DNA of 64,000 nucleotides from CAYNZP01 sp964401835 (GCA_964401835.1 CAYNZP010000002.1:62001-126000), one strand, 5' to 3'; positions 25,792-34,777 are shown, counted from the first letter of the stretch. Program-made: numbers and translations. Notes: generated by a model not told the origin, from the sequence alone.

Positions 25792-26262
25792 TCAGATTAA
25801 TTCCCCATTAAATTCGGCGTAAGTCCACCTATCGCCCGGAAGCTCATATTCGACAAGTTCTTCGGGGCTGAAGAAAAGCGGAATTTCCCGCTGGGCAGAC
25901 TCGGTGGAATCCGATCCGTGGATAAGATTATACCTTCGGCTCATACCGAAGTCACCGCGTATGGTTCCGCCCTGAGCGTCCGGGCCAAATGTTTTGCCCA
26001 GCATTCCCCGCGAAACTTTTATGACCTCGTTGCCCTCAATAACCATCGCAACTACGGGCGAGGCGGTTATGAATTCTACCAGCGGCTCATAGAAATCCTC
26101 CCCCTCGTGCACGTTGTACATTTCGCGTGCGAGAGGCTCGGAAACGCTGAGCATCTTCATGCCAACGATTTTCAGGCCCTTTTCCTCAAATCGGGCAACA
26201 ACCCGGCCTATAAGTCTCCGGCCGACAGCGTCCGGTTTCAAAACTATCAACGTCTTTTCCAT
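25792..26262 (-). CDS. ndk: Nucleoside diphosphate kinase
   Basis: Transfers the gamma-phosphate among nucleoside triphosphates through a phospho-His. 156 residues, with LIVLKPDAVGRRLIG at the N-terminus, TFGPDAQGGTIRGDFG and NLIHGSDS containing the active His115. It is slightly longer than typical (about 140) at the C-terminus (WTYAEFNGELI). GGAG precedes ATG 26262 by 7 nt. First gene of the ndk-ligA operon; promoter at 26298-26326. Confidence 0.97.
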   Translation of the reverse strand: MEKTLIVLKPDAVGRRLIGRVVARFEEKGLKIVGMKMLSVSEPLAREMYNVHEGEDFYEPLVEFITASPVVAMVIEGNEVIKVSRGMLGKTFGPDAQGGTIRGDFGMSRRYNLIHGSDSTESAQREIPLFFSPEELVEYELPGDRWTYAEFNGELI

Positions 26263-26297
26263 GGTCTCTCCAGATAAAAAAAAGTTTCCAGAACCAA

Positions 26298-26326
26298 AAT
26301 GTATGCCTAACTCGCTGTGCGGTCAA
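26298..26326 (-). promoter_or_regulatory. ndk-ligA promoter
   Basis: On the minus strand: TTGACC (26326-26321), a 17-bp spacer and TACATT (26303-26298). Its -35 box lies only 3 bp from the -35 of the divergent regulator promoter. Confidence 0.6.
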
Positions 26327-26329
26327 GCA

Positions 26330-26358
26330 TTGACATGATTGATTAGTTATAATAAGAT
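26330..26358 (+). promoter_or_regulatory. Promoter of the CheY-like regulator gene
   Basis: TTGACA (26330-26335), a 17-bp spacer and TAAGAT (26353-26358). An overlapping TATAAT (26348-26353) is only 12 bp from the -35 and is less likely to be used. Confidence 0.6.
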
Positions 26359-26419
26359 TTATCGCTTACCCCACGGGGTCAAAAGTAGTATCTCTATTTT
26401 ACTAAGGAGCTCAGGTATC

Positions 26420-26803
26420 ATGGCAGCCGAACTTGAAGGCAAGACTGTACTTCTGGTCGATGACGACCGGGATATCCTAACTGCCATGGAGACGGCATTG
26501 AGCGATCTTGGCCCGACAGTGATTGCGGCTTCTGACGGCAACGAAGCGATTATCCAGGCCCAGGATCACGAGCCGGATGTGGTAGTACTGGATATGATGT
26601 TGCCTAAACGAAGCGGCTTTTTGGTGATGGAAAAGCTCAAACGAGGCAAAAAACGCACTGATGCCCCAAGGGTTATCATGATAACGGGCAATCAGGGCAG
26701 CAGGCATAAGGCCTACGCCGAAAGCCTTGGAGTCGACATCTACCTGAATAAGCCCTTCAGGATGGAACGGCTGATAGAATCGGTCAAGAAGTTGGTAGGC
26801 TAA
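26420..26803 (+). CDS. Single-domain response regulator (CheY-like)
   Basis: 127 residues forming one receiver domain: VLLVDDDRDI (acidic pair), VVVLDMMLPKRSG with the phospho-acceptor Asp near residue 54, IMITGNQG (switch Thr) and LNKPFRMERL (conserved Lys). All catalytic residues are present, unlike in the receiver-like protein near groES. ATG 26420 has AAGGAG upstream; a start 27 codons earlier is open but not preceded by a ribosome site. No kinase or output domain is adjacent, so its partner is unknown. It is divergent from ndk. Confidence 0.9.
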   Translation: MAAELEGKTVLLVDDDRDILTAMETALSDLGPTVIAASDGNEAIIQAQDHEPDVVVLDMMLPKRSGFLVMEKLKRGKKRTDAPRVIMITGNQGSRHKAYAESLGVDIYLNKPFRMERLIESVKKLVG

Positions 26804-26832
26804 AACCGATAGAAACTATTCGAACAAAAAGC

Positions 26833-26861
26833 TTGTTTTACTGAAGCATTGTTAATAAAGT
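26833..26861 (+). promoter_or_regulatory. rpsO promoter
   Basis: TTGTTT (26833-26838), a 17-bp spacer and TAAAGT (26856-26861), giving a predicted leader of about 94 nt before rpsO. Confidence 0.45.
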
Positions 26862-26904
26862 ACCGAAAATGTTGTTAAGGAAAAGTGAAAGGGACAAAAA
26901 GTAG

Positions 26905-26941
26905 GCTCGCTGTAGGACGGGTCGGTGGACCCGGCGGCGAA
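26905..26941 (+). promoter_or_regulatory. Structured rpsO leader, possible S15 autoregulatory element
   Basis: CGGGTC (26918-26923), loop GGTG and GACCCG (26928-26933) form a perfect hairpin just before the start region. Flanking TCGC and GGCGA could extend it past an internal loop. Ribosomal protein S15 represses its own mRNA in several phyla by binding leaders of unrelated shape, so this hairpin is a candidate site. Confidence 0.35.
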
Positions 26942-26961
26942 CTTCTCAGGTAGTGGAAAAT

Positions 26962-27231
26962 ATGTCAATTACAGTTGAATCAAAGAAGAAAATCGTAGAA
27001 GAGCATCAACGCCACGATAGTGATACAGGTTCAGCCGAGGTGCAGATAGCGCTTTTGACAGCGAATATCAATCACCTTACCGGGCACCTGAAAACACACA
27101 AAAAGGACCACGCCTCTCGCCGGGGGCTGCTCAAAATGGTAGGTAAGCGAAACAGTCTGCTTAAATACCTGTCCCAGAATGCCCCTGAAAGCTACCTGCA
27201 AACCATCAAGAAACTTGGCTTGCGTAAGTAG
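26962..27231 (+). CDS. rpsO: 30S ribosomal protein S15 (uS15)
   Basis: Binds 16S rRNA early in small-subunit assembly. 89 residues, the standard length, with HDSDTGSAEVQIALLTANINHL, HKKDHASRRGLLKMVGKRN and LLKYL in order. ATG 26962 was chosen over GTG 26953 because it gives the canonical N-terminus. pnp follows 216 nt downstream, the same rpsO-pnp order as in many bacteria. Confidence 0.97.
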   Translation: MSITVESKKKIVEEHQRHDSDTGSAEVQIALLTANINHLTGHLKTHKKDHASRRGLLKMVGKRNSLLKYLSQNAPESYLQTIKKLGLRK

Positions 27232-27409
27232 TTTTGGCGATTCCCAATATGGGATTCACTCACTTTTACTCTCAACGGTCGGATTACATTCTTGTCTGGA
27301 ATGTAATTTGTCTGCAAAAAAATGCTGTTTATGAGAAATTATGCGAACCTGAGGGGCACTTAGAAACGAATAAATACCAAGATTAATTTGGAAGGTTAAA
27401 AATAGATAG

Positions 27410-27428
27410 GTGCCGCATGTGGCGGCAC
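27410..27428 (+). promoter_or_regulatory. Hairpin just upstream of pnp
   Basis: GTGCCGC (27410-27416), loop ATGTG and GCGGCAC (27422-27428), a perfect 7-bp stem ending 19 nt before the start codon and next to the GGAAAGAG ribosome site. In E. coli, pnp expression is autoregulated through a leader stem-loop; this one could serve a similar purpose. Confidence 0.4.
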
Positions 27429-27447
27429 GGAAAGAGAATGTGTTGAA

Positions 27448-29565
27448 ATGGAAAATGTAATTAGAATTGAAAAAGAAATTGCCGGAAAGACTCTGGTCTT
27501 AGAGACCGGCAAAGTTGCACAACTGGCCCACGGAGCGGTCTGGGTGCAATGCGGTGAAACTGTCATATTGGCTACTGTCCTTACTTCCCCATCCGAGCGT
27601 GATTTAGACTTCTTCCCGCTCTATGTGGATTATCGCGAGGCTACCTATGCAGCTGGCAAGATTCCAGGTGGTTTCTTTAAGCGTGAAGGCAGACCCACCA
27701 CGAAGGAAGTCCTCACCATGAGGATGATCGACAGGCCAATCAGGCCGTTGTTCCCCAAAGACTTCCTTGATGAAGTCCAGATCCAGATAATGACCCTCAG
27801 CTACGACGGCGAGAACGAGCCGGACATGCTGGCGATGATTGGTGCCTCGGCGGCACTGTCTATCAGCCCTGCCCCGTTCAATGGCCCGATCGCAGCAGCC
27901 CGCGTTGGACTCGTCAACGACGAGATAGTAATTAATCCTTCGGCTAACGCAATAGATGAAGGCAAGATGGAACTCATCGTCTCTGGTCCGAAAGAAGCAG
28001 TCAACATGATCGAAATGGCCGGTGCCCAGTTGCAGGAAGACCTTGTCGCCGAAGCTATCGACAAGGGTTTCGAGGTCTGCAAGAGCATCATAGAGATGAT
28101 CGAAGAGCTGGCCGAAAAGACCAACGCAGCCGAAACCAAGGCCTATGAGCCGACTCCTGTCCCGCAGGAACTCAAAGACGCAATCATCGCCAAGTATGGC
28201 GACAGAATTCGCGAGGCAAAGCAGATCAATGCCAAGACAGAGCGCAACGATGCTGTCTCCGCCATCAATGATGAAGTTAAAGAGGAATATCTCCCGAAAG
28301 ATGCCCCGGCTGATTTTGTGCCTGAATTTACCAAATTCCAGGTCAACGAAGCGCTTTATAAGCTTGAAGGCGATATTCAGCGCGAACTTATCCTCAGTGG
28401 GATAAGGCCGGATGGACGCAGTAATGACGCACTTCGTCCGCTGGGCGTCGAAGTAGGCATTCTTCCACGTACGCACGGCTCGGCCTTGTTTGCACGTGGC
28501 GAGACTCAGGTTCTTTCGTTGGCCACACTGGGCACGACGAGAGACCAGGTCATCATCGACGGCATCCGCGAAGAATACAAAAAGCCGTTCTATCTGCACT
28601 ATAACTTCCCGCCGTTCAGCGTCGGGCAGATCAAGCCTATCCGAGGCCCAGGGCGCAGAGAAATCGGCCACGGCATGCTGGCAGAGAAGGCATTCGACTA
28701 TGTCTTGCCGACTCATATGGAATTTCCTTACACGATCCGCCTCGTTGCTGAGGTTCTCAGCTCGAACGGTTCCACCTCGCAGGCGACTATCTGCAGTGCC
28801 TCACTTGCGATGATGGATGCTGGCGTTCCGATCAAGGCCGCTGTCGCGGGCATCAGTATCGGCATGGTCAGCAAGGGCAATGATTATGTCCTGCTTACGG
28901 ATATCATCGGCGAGGAAGACTTCCACGGCGACATGGACTTCAAGGTAGCCGGTACCTCCAAAGGTATCACCGCTATCCAGCTGGACATGAAGGCCCGCGG
29001 AATTCCGCAGGACCGCATCGTCGAGACGCTCGCTCAGGCCAAAACGGCCCGAATGGACCTTCTCGAAGCAATGAACAGCGTAATCGCTGAACCACGTAGC
29101 GAGCTCAACGAGCACGCACCGCGACTGCTTTCGATCCAGATTGATCCCGACAAAATCGGAAAGGTCATCGGCCCGGGCGGCAGGTCAATCAAGGCGATTC
29201 AGGAAGAAACCGGCGCAACTCTCGATATCGAGGACGATGGCTCGGTCTTTATCGCCTGCATAGACGCCAAAGGCGCCGAAGCAGCCAGAGATGCTGTCGA
29301 AGCAATCGTGGAAGAAGTCAAGGTCGGCAAGATTTACAAGGGTAAGGTCGTATCGATTCGCGACTTCGGCGCCTTCGTCGAGATACTTCCTGGCCAGGAC
29401 GGCTTATGCCATGTCAGCGAGCTTGATGACAGCTACATCAAGAACGTTGAAGATGTGTGCAAGCTTGGCGATGTTGTTGATGTTAAAGTAATCAACATTG
29501 ACGACCAGGGCCGGGTCAAGCTGTCTCGCAAGGCCGCCATGAAAGAAGCTGCCGATAGCGAATAA
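27448..29565 (+). CDS. pnp: Polyribonucleotide nucleotidyltransferase (PNPase)
   Basis: A phosphorolytic 3'-5' exoribonuclease and degradosome component. 705 residues: first RNase PH domain (TGKVAQLAHGAVWVQCGET, FKREGRPTTKEVLTMRMIDRPIRPLF), an alpha-helical linker, second catalytic RNase PH domain (GTTRDQVIIDG, RGPGRREIGHGMLAEKAF, DMDFKVAGTSKGITAIQLD), KH domain (IGKVIGPGGRSIKAIQEET) and S1 domain (KVVSIRDFGAFVEILPGQDGL). A strong terminator follows. Confidence 0.98.
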   Translation: MENVIRIEKEIAGKTLVLETGKVAQLAHGAVWVQCGETVILATVLTSPSERDLDFFPLYVDYREATYAAGKIPGGFFKREGRPTTKEVLTMRMIDRPIRPLFPKDFLDEVQIQIMTLSYDGENEPDMLAMIGASAALSISPAPFNGPIAAARVGLVNDEIVINPSANAIDEGKMELIVSGPKEAVNMIEMAGAQLQEDLVAEAIDKGFEVCKSIIEMIEELAEKTNAAETKAYEPTPVPQELKDAIIAKYGDRIREAKQINAKTERNDAVSAINDEVKEEYLPKDAPADFVPEFTKFQVNEALYKLEGDIQRELILSGIRPDGRSNDALRPLGVEVGILPRTHGSALFARGETQVLSLATLGTTRDQVIIDGIREEYKKPFYLHYNFPPFSVGQIKPIRGPGRREIGHGMLAEKAFDYVLPTHMEFPYTIRLVAEVLSSNGSTSQATICSASLAMMDAGVPIKAAVAGISIGMVSKGNDYVLLTDIIGEEDFHGDMDFKVAGTSKGITAIQLDMKARGIPQDRIVETLAQAKTARMDLLEAMNSVIAEPRSELNEHAPRLLSIQIDPDKIGKVIGPGGRSIKAIQEETGATLDIEDDGSVFIACIDAKGAEAARDAVEAIVEEVKVGKIYKGKVVSIRDFGAFVEILPGQDGLCHVSELDDSYIKNVEDVCKLGDVVDVKVINIDDQGRVKLSRKAAMKEAADSE

Positions 29566-29586
29566 AGCCTGATTTTAAATTCAAAT

Positions 29587-29626
29587 AAAAGGGCCTTGTT
29601 GGGGTTGCACTCGGCAAGGCCCTTTT
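29587..29626 (+). terminator. Intrinsic terminator after pnp
   Basis: AAAAGGGCCTTG (29587-29598) pairs over 12 bp with CAAGGCCCTTTT (29615-29626); the T-run is part of the stem. Confidence 0.9.
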
Positions 29627-29662
29627 GCATACTCTAGCTATTCATTTTTTAAGAGCATGTAA

Positions 29663-30454
29663 ATGGAACCTTGGGGCTATTTTATTCTTGGAGTTGCAGT
29701 TTCGGCTCCGCTGTGCATTGCACTGACATGGCGGGCAGCCAGACGCCTACGAACTAACAGTCGCCATAAAGACAGCAAGGAACTCGTAGAGCTGGCTCAA
29801 CTGGCAGGCGGACTTGCTCACGAGATAAAAAACCCCCTATCGACAATAAACGTCAACCTCAAGCTCCTCTCGGAAGACCTTGCCCGCTATCCGGATGAAG
29901 ACCACAAGAGATGGCTTCGCCGTTTAACCGGTGTCCAGGAAGAATCCGACCGTCTCAAAGGCATACTCGAAGATTTTCTGCGCTATGCGGGCAAATACGA
30001 ACTCAGCCTTGTCAAAACAGATATCCGCCAACTGATTGATGAGCTTGTGGACTTCTTTTCCCCGCAGGCTGACGCAGCCCGGGTGGTCTTACGAGCCAGC
30101 CTTTCAGATTCCCCAATAATGTGTAAGGTCGATTCCAACATGCTCAAGCAAGCAGTTCTCAACCTTGCGATAAATGCTGTCCAGGCTATGCCTGATGGGG
30201 GCGAGCTTCTTGTCAAGGCTTCATCAAACCACAGCGAAGCCTCTATCGAGGTAATTGATACCGGTACGGGTATAGACCCAAAAGAGGCCAAGAATATTTT
30301 TACGGTCTATCACTCGACCAAAAAAGGCGGCAGCGGCCTGGGCCTGCCGACCACGCAGAGAATTGTCCGGGAACATCACGGAAGCATAAATGTTGATTCG
30401 GAACCTGGAAAAGGAACAAGATTTACTATAACGCTTCCTCTGGCAAAGGATTGA
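29663..30454 (+). CDS. Membrane-anchored sensor histidine kinase (NtrB-like)
   Basis: 263 residues: one N-terminal transmembrane segment (about residues 5-24), then a HisKA dimerisation domain with H-box LAGGLAHEIKNPLS (phospho-acceptor His53), and an HATPase_c domain with N-box NLAINAVQAMPDGG, DTGTGID (G1) and GSGLGLPTTQRIV (G2). There is no periplasmic or PAS sensor domain, so the signal must come through a partner or the membrane. It is 33 nt upstream of an NtrC-type regulator, its likely target. Confidence 0.92.
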   Translation: MEPWGYFILGVAVSAPLCIALTWRAARRLRTNSRHKDSKELVELAQLAGGLAHEIKNPLSTINVNLKLLSEDLARYPDEDHKRWLRRLTGVQEESDRLKGILEDFLRYAGKYELSLVKTDIRQLIDELVDFFSPQADAARVVLRASLSDSPIMCKVDSNMLKQAVLNLAINAVQAMPDGGELLVKASSNHSEASIEVIDTGTGIDPKEAKNIFTVYHSTKKGGSGLGLPTTQRIVREHHGSINVDSEPGKGTRFTITLPLAKD

Positions 30455-30487
30455 CAGCCGGCCCTTTCAATATTACCTATTAATATT

Positions 30488-31867
30488 ATGAAGAACCTTG
30501 AAACACCAAAAGCTGACATTTTAATCGTCGAAGACGAAAAGACCCACGCCGAGGCCATCGAAGAAGGTCTGTCTCGAATCGGGCATAATTGCTGTGCTGT
30601 GCACGACGGGCCATCCGCGATAGCAAAAGTTCAGGCCCAGCCATTTGATATTGTCGTAACGGACCTGATGCTTGGCACTAAGGAATCCGGCATGGACGTG
30701 CTGGATGCTGTAACGAAGCACCAGCCAGCCGCCAAAGTAATTCTGATTACCGCACACTCTTCCGTCGAAACATGCAGAACGGCCCTCCAGCGGGGCGCGT
30801 TCGACTATATTGAGAAGCCATTGGATCTTGACGAACTTCGCACGGTGGTCGCCAGGGCCGCTGAACACACAGCCCAAAAGCGGACTATTCGCGAACTTCG
30901 CGAACGGCTGGACGAAAAGTACGGCTTCGAGAACATCGTAGGAAATTCTCCTGAGATGCTGAAAATCCTCGATACTATCCGCAGAGTGGCCCCAACCGAT
31001 TTACCAGCTCTGGTCCTTGGCGAATCTGGAACGGGTAAGGAACTGCTGGCCAACGCTATTCACCAGAATTCACGGCGGGCCGATAAAAAATTTGTACCGA
31101 TTAACTGCGCCGGCCTGAGCGAGACTCTTCTGGAAGATGAACTTTTCGGCCACATCAAAGGTGCCTATACCGGCGCGACAACTGACAGGCCAGGCCGGTT
31201 CGAGCACGCCGACGGCGGGACGATGTTCCTCGACGAAATCGGGGACATGCCACTTGCAATGCAGGCCAAGCTGTTAAGGGTGCTTGAAAACGGAGAGGTT
31301 GTGCGTGTCGGCTCGAATGAACCGATAAAGGTCAACGTCCGCATAATCAGCGCCACAAATACAGAGATCGCCGAACTTGTTAAAGAAAAGAAATTCCGTG
31401 AGGACCTTTACTTCCGCATCAAGGGCACGACACTGGAGATTCCTCCGCTGCGCAACCGGCGAGACGATATTCCCCTGCTTATAGATTACATGATCACCCA
31501 GGCCAACGAAAAGCACTCCACGAAGGTCAAGGGCATAACCTCCGAAGCCCGAGGGGTGCTTATGGCGTACCCTTGGCCCGGAAATGTCCGCCAGCTGCGT
31601 AATACCATCGAAAACATGGTCGTGCTGACAGCTGAGGGCAAGCTGGACGTCGATGATGTTCCGCCAGAGATTTACAAAGGCCCGGGCGAACTGGCCAGCC
31701 AGCAACTCGGCCAACTTGCCGGGATAAGCATAGAAGATGCGGAAAAAGAGCTTATCCGCAACACGCTTTCAATGGTCAGCGGCAATCGGGAAAAGGCCGC
31801 TACGATCCTCGGAATCGGTGAACGGACGCTTTATCGCAAGATAAAAGAGTACGGCCTGAAGGAATAA
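30488..31867 (+). CDS. Sigma-54-dependent response regulator (NtrC/AtoC family)
   Basis: 459 residues in three parts. The receiver domain (about 10-125) has the acidic pair ILIVEDE and phospho-acceptor Asp59 (VVTDLMLG). The AAA+ domain (about 150-375) has Walker A GESGTGKE, a GAYTGA loop (the sigma-54 contact, Tyr variant of GAFTGA), Walker B GGTMFLDEIGDMP and arginine-finger region FREDLYFRIKG. A C-terminal Fis-type helix-turn-helix (NREKAATILGIGERTLYRKI) follows. It should activate sigma-54 promoters when phosphorylated by the kinase 33 nt upstream. Its targets are unknown; no -24/-12 promoter was recognised nearby. Confidence 0.95.
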   Translation: MKNLETPKADILIVEDEKTHAEAIEEGLSRIGHNCCAVHDGPSAIAKVQAQPFDIVVTDLMLGTKESGMDVLDAVTKHQPAAKVILITAHSSVETCRTALQRGAFDYIEKPLDLDELRTVVARAAEHTAQKRTIRELRERLDEKYGFENIVGNSPEMLKILDTIRRVAPTDLPALVLGESGTGKELLANAIHQNSRRADKKFVPINCAGLSETLLEDELFGHIKGAYTGATTDRPGRFEHADGGTMFLDEIGDMPLAMQAKLLRVLENGEVVRVGSNEPIKVNVRIISATNTEIAELVKEKKFREDLYFRIKGTTLEIPPLRNRRDDIPLLIDYMITQANEKHSTKVKGITSEARGVLMAYPWPGNVRQLRNTIENMVVLTAEGKLDVDDVPPEIYKGPGELASQQLGQLAGISIEDAEKELIRNTLSMVSGNREKAATILGIGERTLYRKIKEYGLKE

Positions 31868-31963
31868 TCTGCCCGGATTCCCTCAAAACTTCTTTTCGTC
31901 TTTGAATTTGGCCGGTTGGCGTCTAAAATCACTCCTTATATTTCTTTTTGAACGGAGTCGACT

Positions 31964-33796
31964 ATGCCGGATATTCGGGTACTTCCGGTACATCTGGTTA
32001 ACAAAATCGCTGCGGGCGAGGTTATCGAACGCCCTGCCAGCGTAGTCAAGGAACTCGTCGAGAACGCAATCGACGCCGACGCCAGTTGTGTGGAAGTTAC
32101 CATCGAAGATGGAGGCAAGAAGTCGATAAGCGTCAGCGATGACGGTGCGGGCATGGATGCGGAAAACCTCGCTCTGGCATTTCAGCCACACGCCACAAGC
32201 AAACTCGATACCGAAGAGGACCTGTTCAATATCCACACGATGGGATTCCGCGGTGAAGCCCTCGCGTCCATAGCCTCCATATCCCACGCCCATATCAGGT
32301 CACAACAGCGTGGGGCAGGCGATTCAAGCGGCTACGAGGTCGAGGCGAGCGGCGAAAGTGTCGGTGAGGCTAAACCCTGCCCAGCCAGTCCGGGCACGAC
32401 TATTACTATTCGCGACCTGTTCTTCAACACCCCTGCCAGACGCAAATTCATGCGAGCGGCCAACACGGAATACGGCCATATTTCCGAGCAGATAACCCGG
32501 CTGGCGATTCCGAATCCGCAGGTGGCATTCAGGCTTTACCATAACGGGCGAGAAGTACTGAACCTCCCAGCTGTCGACTCGACAGCCCAGCGCGTAACTG
32601 ACCTGGCGGGAAATGAGCTTTCTGCGAGCCTGATTCCGCTGACGCAACGTAACGGTTCAGTAAAGGTCGCCGGCCTGGCCGGTGCACCGTCGGCGTCGAG
32701 AGCCAGTGGCAAGTGGCAGTACTTCTTCATTAACGGCCGCTTCGTGCGGGACCGCGTTCTCTCTCACGCTCTCAAGGAAGCCTACCGCGGACTGATGGCG
32801 CCGAACCGCTGGCCGGTGGCGTATATCTTTATAGACATGGACCCAGCCGAAGTGGACGTCAATGTGCACCCGACAAAAATTGAGGTCCGCTTCCAGGAAA
32901 GTCAGGCCGTCCACGGCGAGGTGCTGGCTACGCTTCGGGAAACGCTGAATAAATCCAACATCACCCCCGACATCTCGCTTGAAACGCCCCAGCCGACCCA
33001 GAATAGCCCAGATCAGAACCGCCAATCCGTCCGGCAGGCAATCGCGGACTTTTTTAAATCTTCACCGCCGCCCCAGCCTCAATTTGATTTCCCAAAACCA
33101 ACTTCCAGTGGCGGCAACTATCAACCCTCAAAAACTCCAGCACCGGGATTTGCCCAGCCAGGCTATAAACCTGAGACAGCTCCCGCAACACTGGAAGAAG
33201 GAATCCCAACAGCTCAGCCGTCATCTATTGCCTCCCTGCAAATCCACGACAGTTACATTGTCGCCCCAACAGATGAAGGCCTTGTCATAATCGATCAACA
33301 CGCACTGCACGAGCGGATCATCTTTAACGATTTGACTCGAAAGCTAACTGACGGCCCACTTGAATCGCAGCGTATGCTAATACCCGAGCCCTTCGAGGTA
33401 ACAACTGCCGAAGTCGACGCCCTGGAAAACCAGTCCGAACTTCTGGCCAGACTCGGAATAGAGATCGCTCCGTTCGGGCCAAATACGGTGGCCCTGCAGC
33501 AGTTTCCTGTTCTTCTGGCGCAGCGGAAGGTTTCAGCCCGGGAGTTCCTGCGAGAATTGCTCGACAGAATTACCGAAGACGACACGGCCAATCCGCAGCA
33601 GCTCCTTGAAAACATTCTGGAGACAATGGCCTGCAAGGCTGCGGTCAAGGCGGGTGATAAACTTACCAGCGAGGAAATTGAAGCACTGATTACCCGCCGC
33701 GACGAACAGGAAAAAATAACATCTTGCCCTCACGGCAGGCCAACGACTATAAAATTGACCCTTAAGGAACTCGAAAAACAGTTCAAGCGTACGTAA
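31964..33796 (+). CDS. mutL: DNA mismatch repair protein MutL
   Basis: MutL links mismatch recognition by MutS to strand incision. 610 residues. The GHKL ATPase N-terminus shows IAAGEVIERPASVVKELVEN, DDGAGMD and TMGFRGEALASIASI; then comes a transducer domain, a Pro/Gln-rich linker (about 330-420) and a C-terminal dimerisation/endonuclease domain. The endonuclease motif reads DQHALHERIIFN from Asp444: the second acidic position of DQHA-x2-E-x4-E is Asn455, while the zinc-site motif CPHGRP (Cys588) is kept. CGGAG precedes ATG 31964. The hydrolase gene follows 18 nt later. Confidence 0.95.
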   Translation: MPDIRVLPVHLVNKIAAGEVIERPASVVKELVENAIDADASCVEVTIEDGGKKSISVSDDGAGMDAENLALAFQPHATSKLDTEEDLFNIHTMGFRGEALASIASISHAHIRSQQRGAGDSSGYEVEASGESVGEAKPCPASPGTTITIRDLFFNTPARRKFMRAANTEYGHISEQITRLAIPNPQVAFRLYHNGREVLNLPAVDSTAQRVTDLAGNELSASLIPLTQRNGSVKVAGLAGAPSASRASGKWQYFFINGRFVRDRVLSHALKEAYRGLMAPNRWPVAYIFIDMDPAEVDVNVHPTKIEVRFQESQAVHGEVLATLRETLNKSNITPDISLETPQPTQNSPDQNRQSVRQAIADFFKSSPPPQPQFDFPKPTSSGGNYQPSKTPAPGFAQPGYKPETAPATLEEGIPTAQPSSIASLQIHDSYIVAPTDEGLVIIDQHALHERIIFNDLTRKLTDGPLESQRMLIPEPFEVTTAEVDALENQSELLARLGIEIAPFGPNTVALQQFPVLLAQRKVSAREFLRELLDRITEDDTANPQQLLENILETMACKAAVKAGDKLTSEEIEALITRRDEQEKITSCPHGRPTTIKLTLKELEKQFKRT

Positions 33797-33814
33797 CATT
33801 TGGGAGATCAGGCC

Positions 33815-34777
33815 ATGAAGCAAAATATTGTTTTGGCACTTGCGGTTATACTTTCGATGCTGGTTGGTTGCAATCAAGACCATTTCGCCAGGCAGCTTAT
33901 CGAGCATGATACCAGCTATGGCAAACTCGGCCTGACGCTTACCGGCTCGAGCGAAAAGCTCCTGGCCCAGAAACGAATCGACGCCCACCGCCAAGTAGAA
34001 AGACCAGATGAGACGATTATCGACGTCTGGGTAATCAAGGCTCGTAGCAAAAACAACGCTTCCAGCGATTCAACCGGGACGGTGTTACTTATCCACGGCC
34101 TGATGGACAGCAAGTCGACATACTTCGGTCTGGCCAATCGTATGGCGGACAAGGGCTACGATGTCGTCCTTCCAGACCTTCGAGGCCATGGAAACAGTAC
34201 AGGCAAGTACGTCACTTACGGTGCATTCGAAAAACAGGACATCAAGGCTGTGATGGATGAACTAATAGCCGAGGATATGATCAATCCAAATATCTACGCT
34301 TTTGGTGTGTCCATGGGTGGTTCCGTTGCTCTGCAATATGCAGCTATCGACCCGAGATGTAAGGGTGTCATGACGGTGGCTGCAACTAAAGATGCCCACG
34401 CAACAACCCGCCGTATGATGTTATTCATCGCCCCGACCATGAGCGAGAAAGACTTCGAGAAGAACCTTATCCGTGCCGGCGAGATAGCCGGGTTTAACCC
34501 AGCCGAAGCTTCAAGCATCAAGGCGGTTGAAACAATAGACTCTCCCGTCCTGTTAGTGCACGGCCTTTTGGACGCGACAGCACCAGCCGACAGCAGCGAA
34601 GCGATATTCGAAGCCGCAAATGAGCCTAAACAGCTGATTATTGTACCTTGGGCAGGACACTTGACTGTTTTGCTTGCCCGCGAAATCTGGATTGCCGACC
34701 AGATAGACAATATCGCAAAGACCGGCCTGGAGCTCAAGGCCCAGGAGCCTGAAGGTTTGAAAAAGATCAGCTTCTAG
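33815..34777 (+). CDS. Alpha/beta hydrolase lipoprotein
   Basis: 320 residues from ATG 33815 (GGGAGATCAGG just upstream). The N-terminus is a lipoprotein signal (LSMLVGC). The hydrolase fold shows LLIHGLMDSKS (oxyanion region), DLRGHGNSTG, nucleophile elbow GVSMGGS, catalytic Asp in GLLDATAP and catalytic His in WAGHLT. This resembles serine aminopeptidase S33 / BAAT-like esterases; the substrate is unknown. Being exported is unusual for this group and suggests action on an envelope or imported ester or peptide. Probably co-transcribed with mutL. Confidence 0.87.
   Translation: MKQNIVLALAVILSMLVGCNQDHFARQLIEHDTSYGKLGLTLTGSSEKLLAQKRIDAHRQVERPDETIIDVWVIKARSKNNASSDSTGTVLLIHGLMDSKSTYFGLANRMADKGYDVVLPDLRGHGNSTGKYVTYGAFEKQDIKAVMDELIAEDMINPNIYAFGVSMGGSVALQYAAIDPRCKGVMTVAATKDAHATTRRMMLFIAPTMSEKDFEKNLIRAGEIAGFNPAEASSIKAVETIDSPVLLVHGLLDATAPADSSEAIFEAANEPKQLIIVPWAGHLTVLLAREIWIADQIDNIAKTGLELKAQEPEGLKKISF

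Noticed and set aside
26330..26353. TTGACA with TATAAT as promoter of the regulator gene
   Set aside because: The spacing is only 12 bp; TAAGAT at 17 bp is the better -10.
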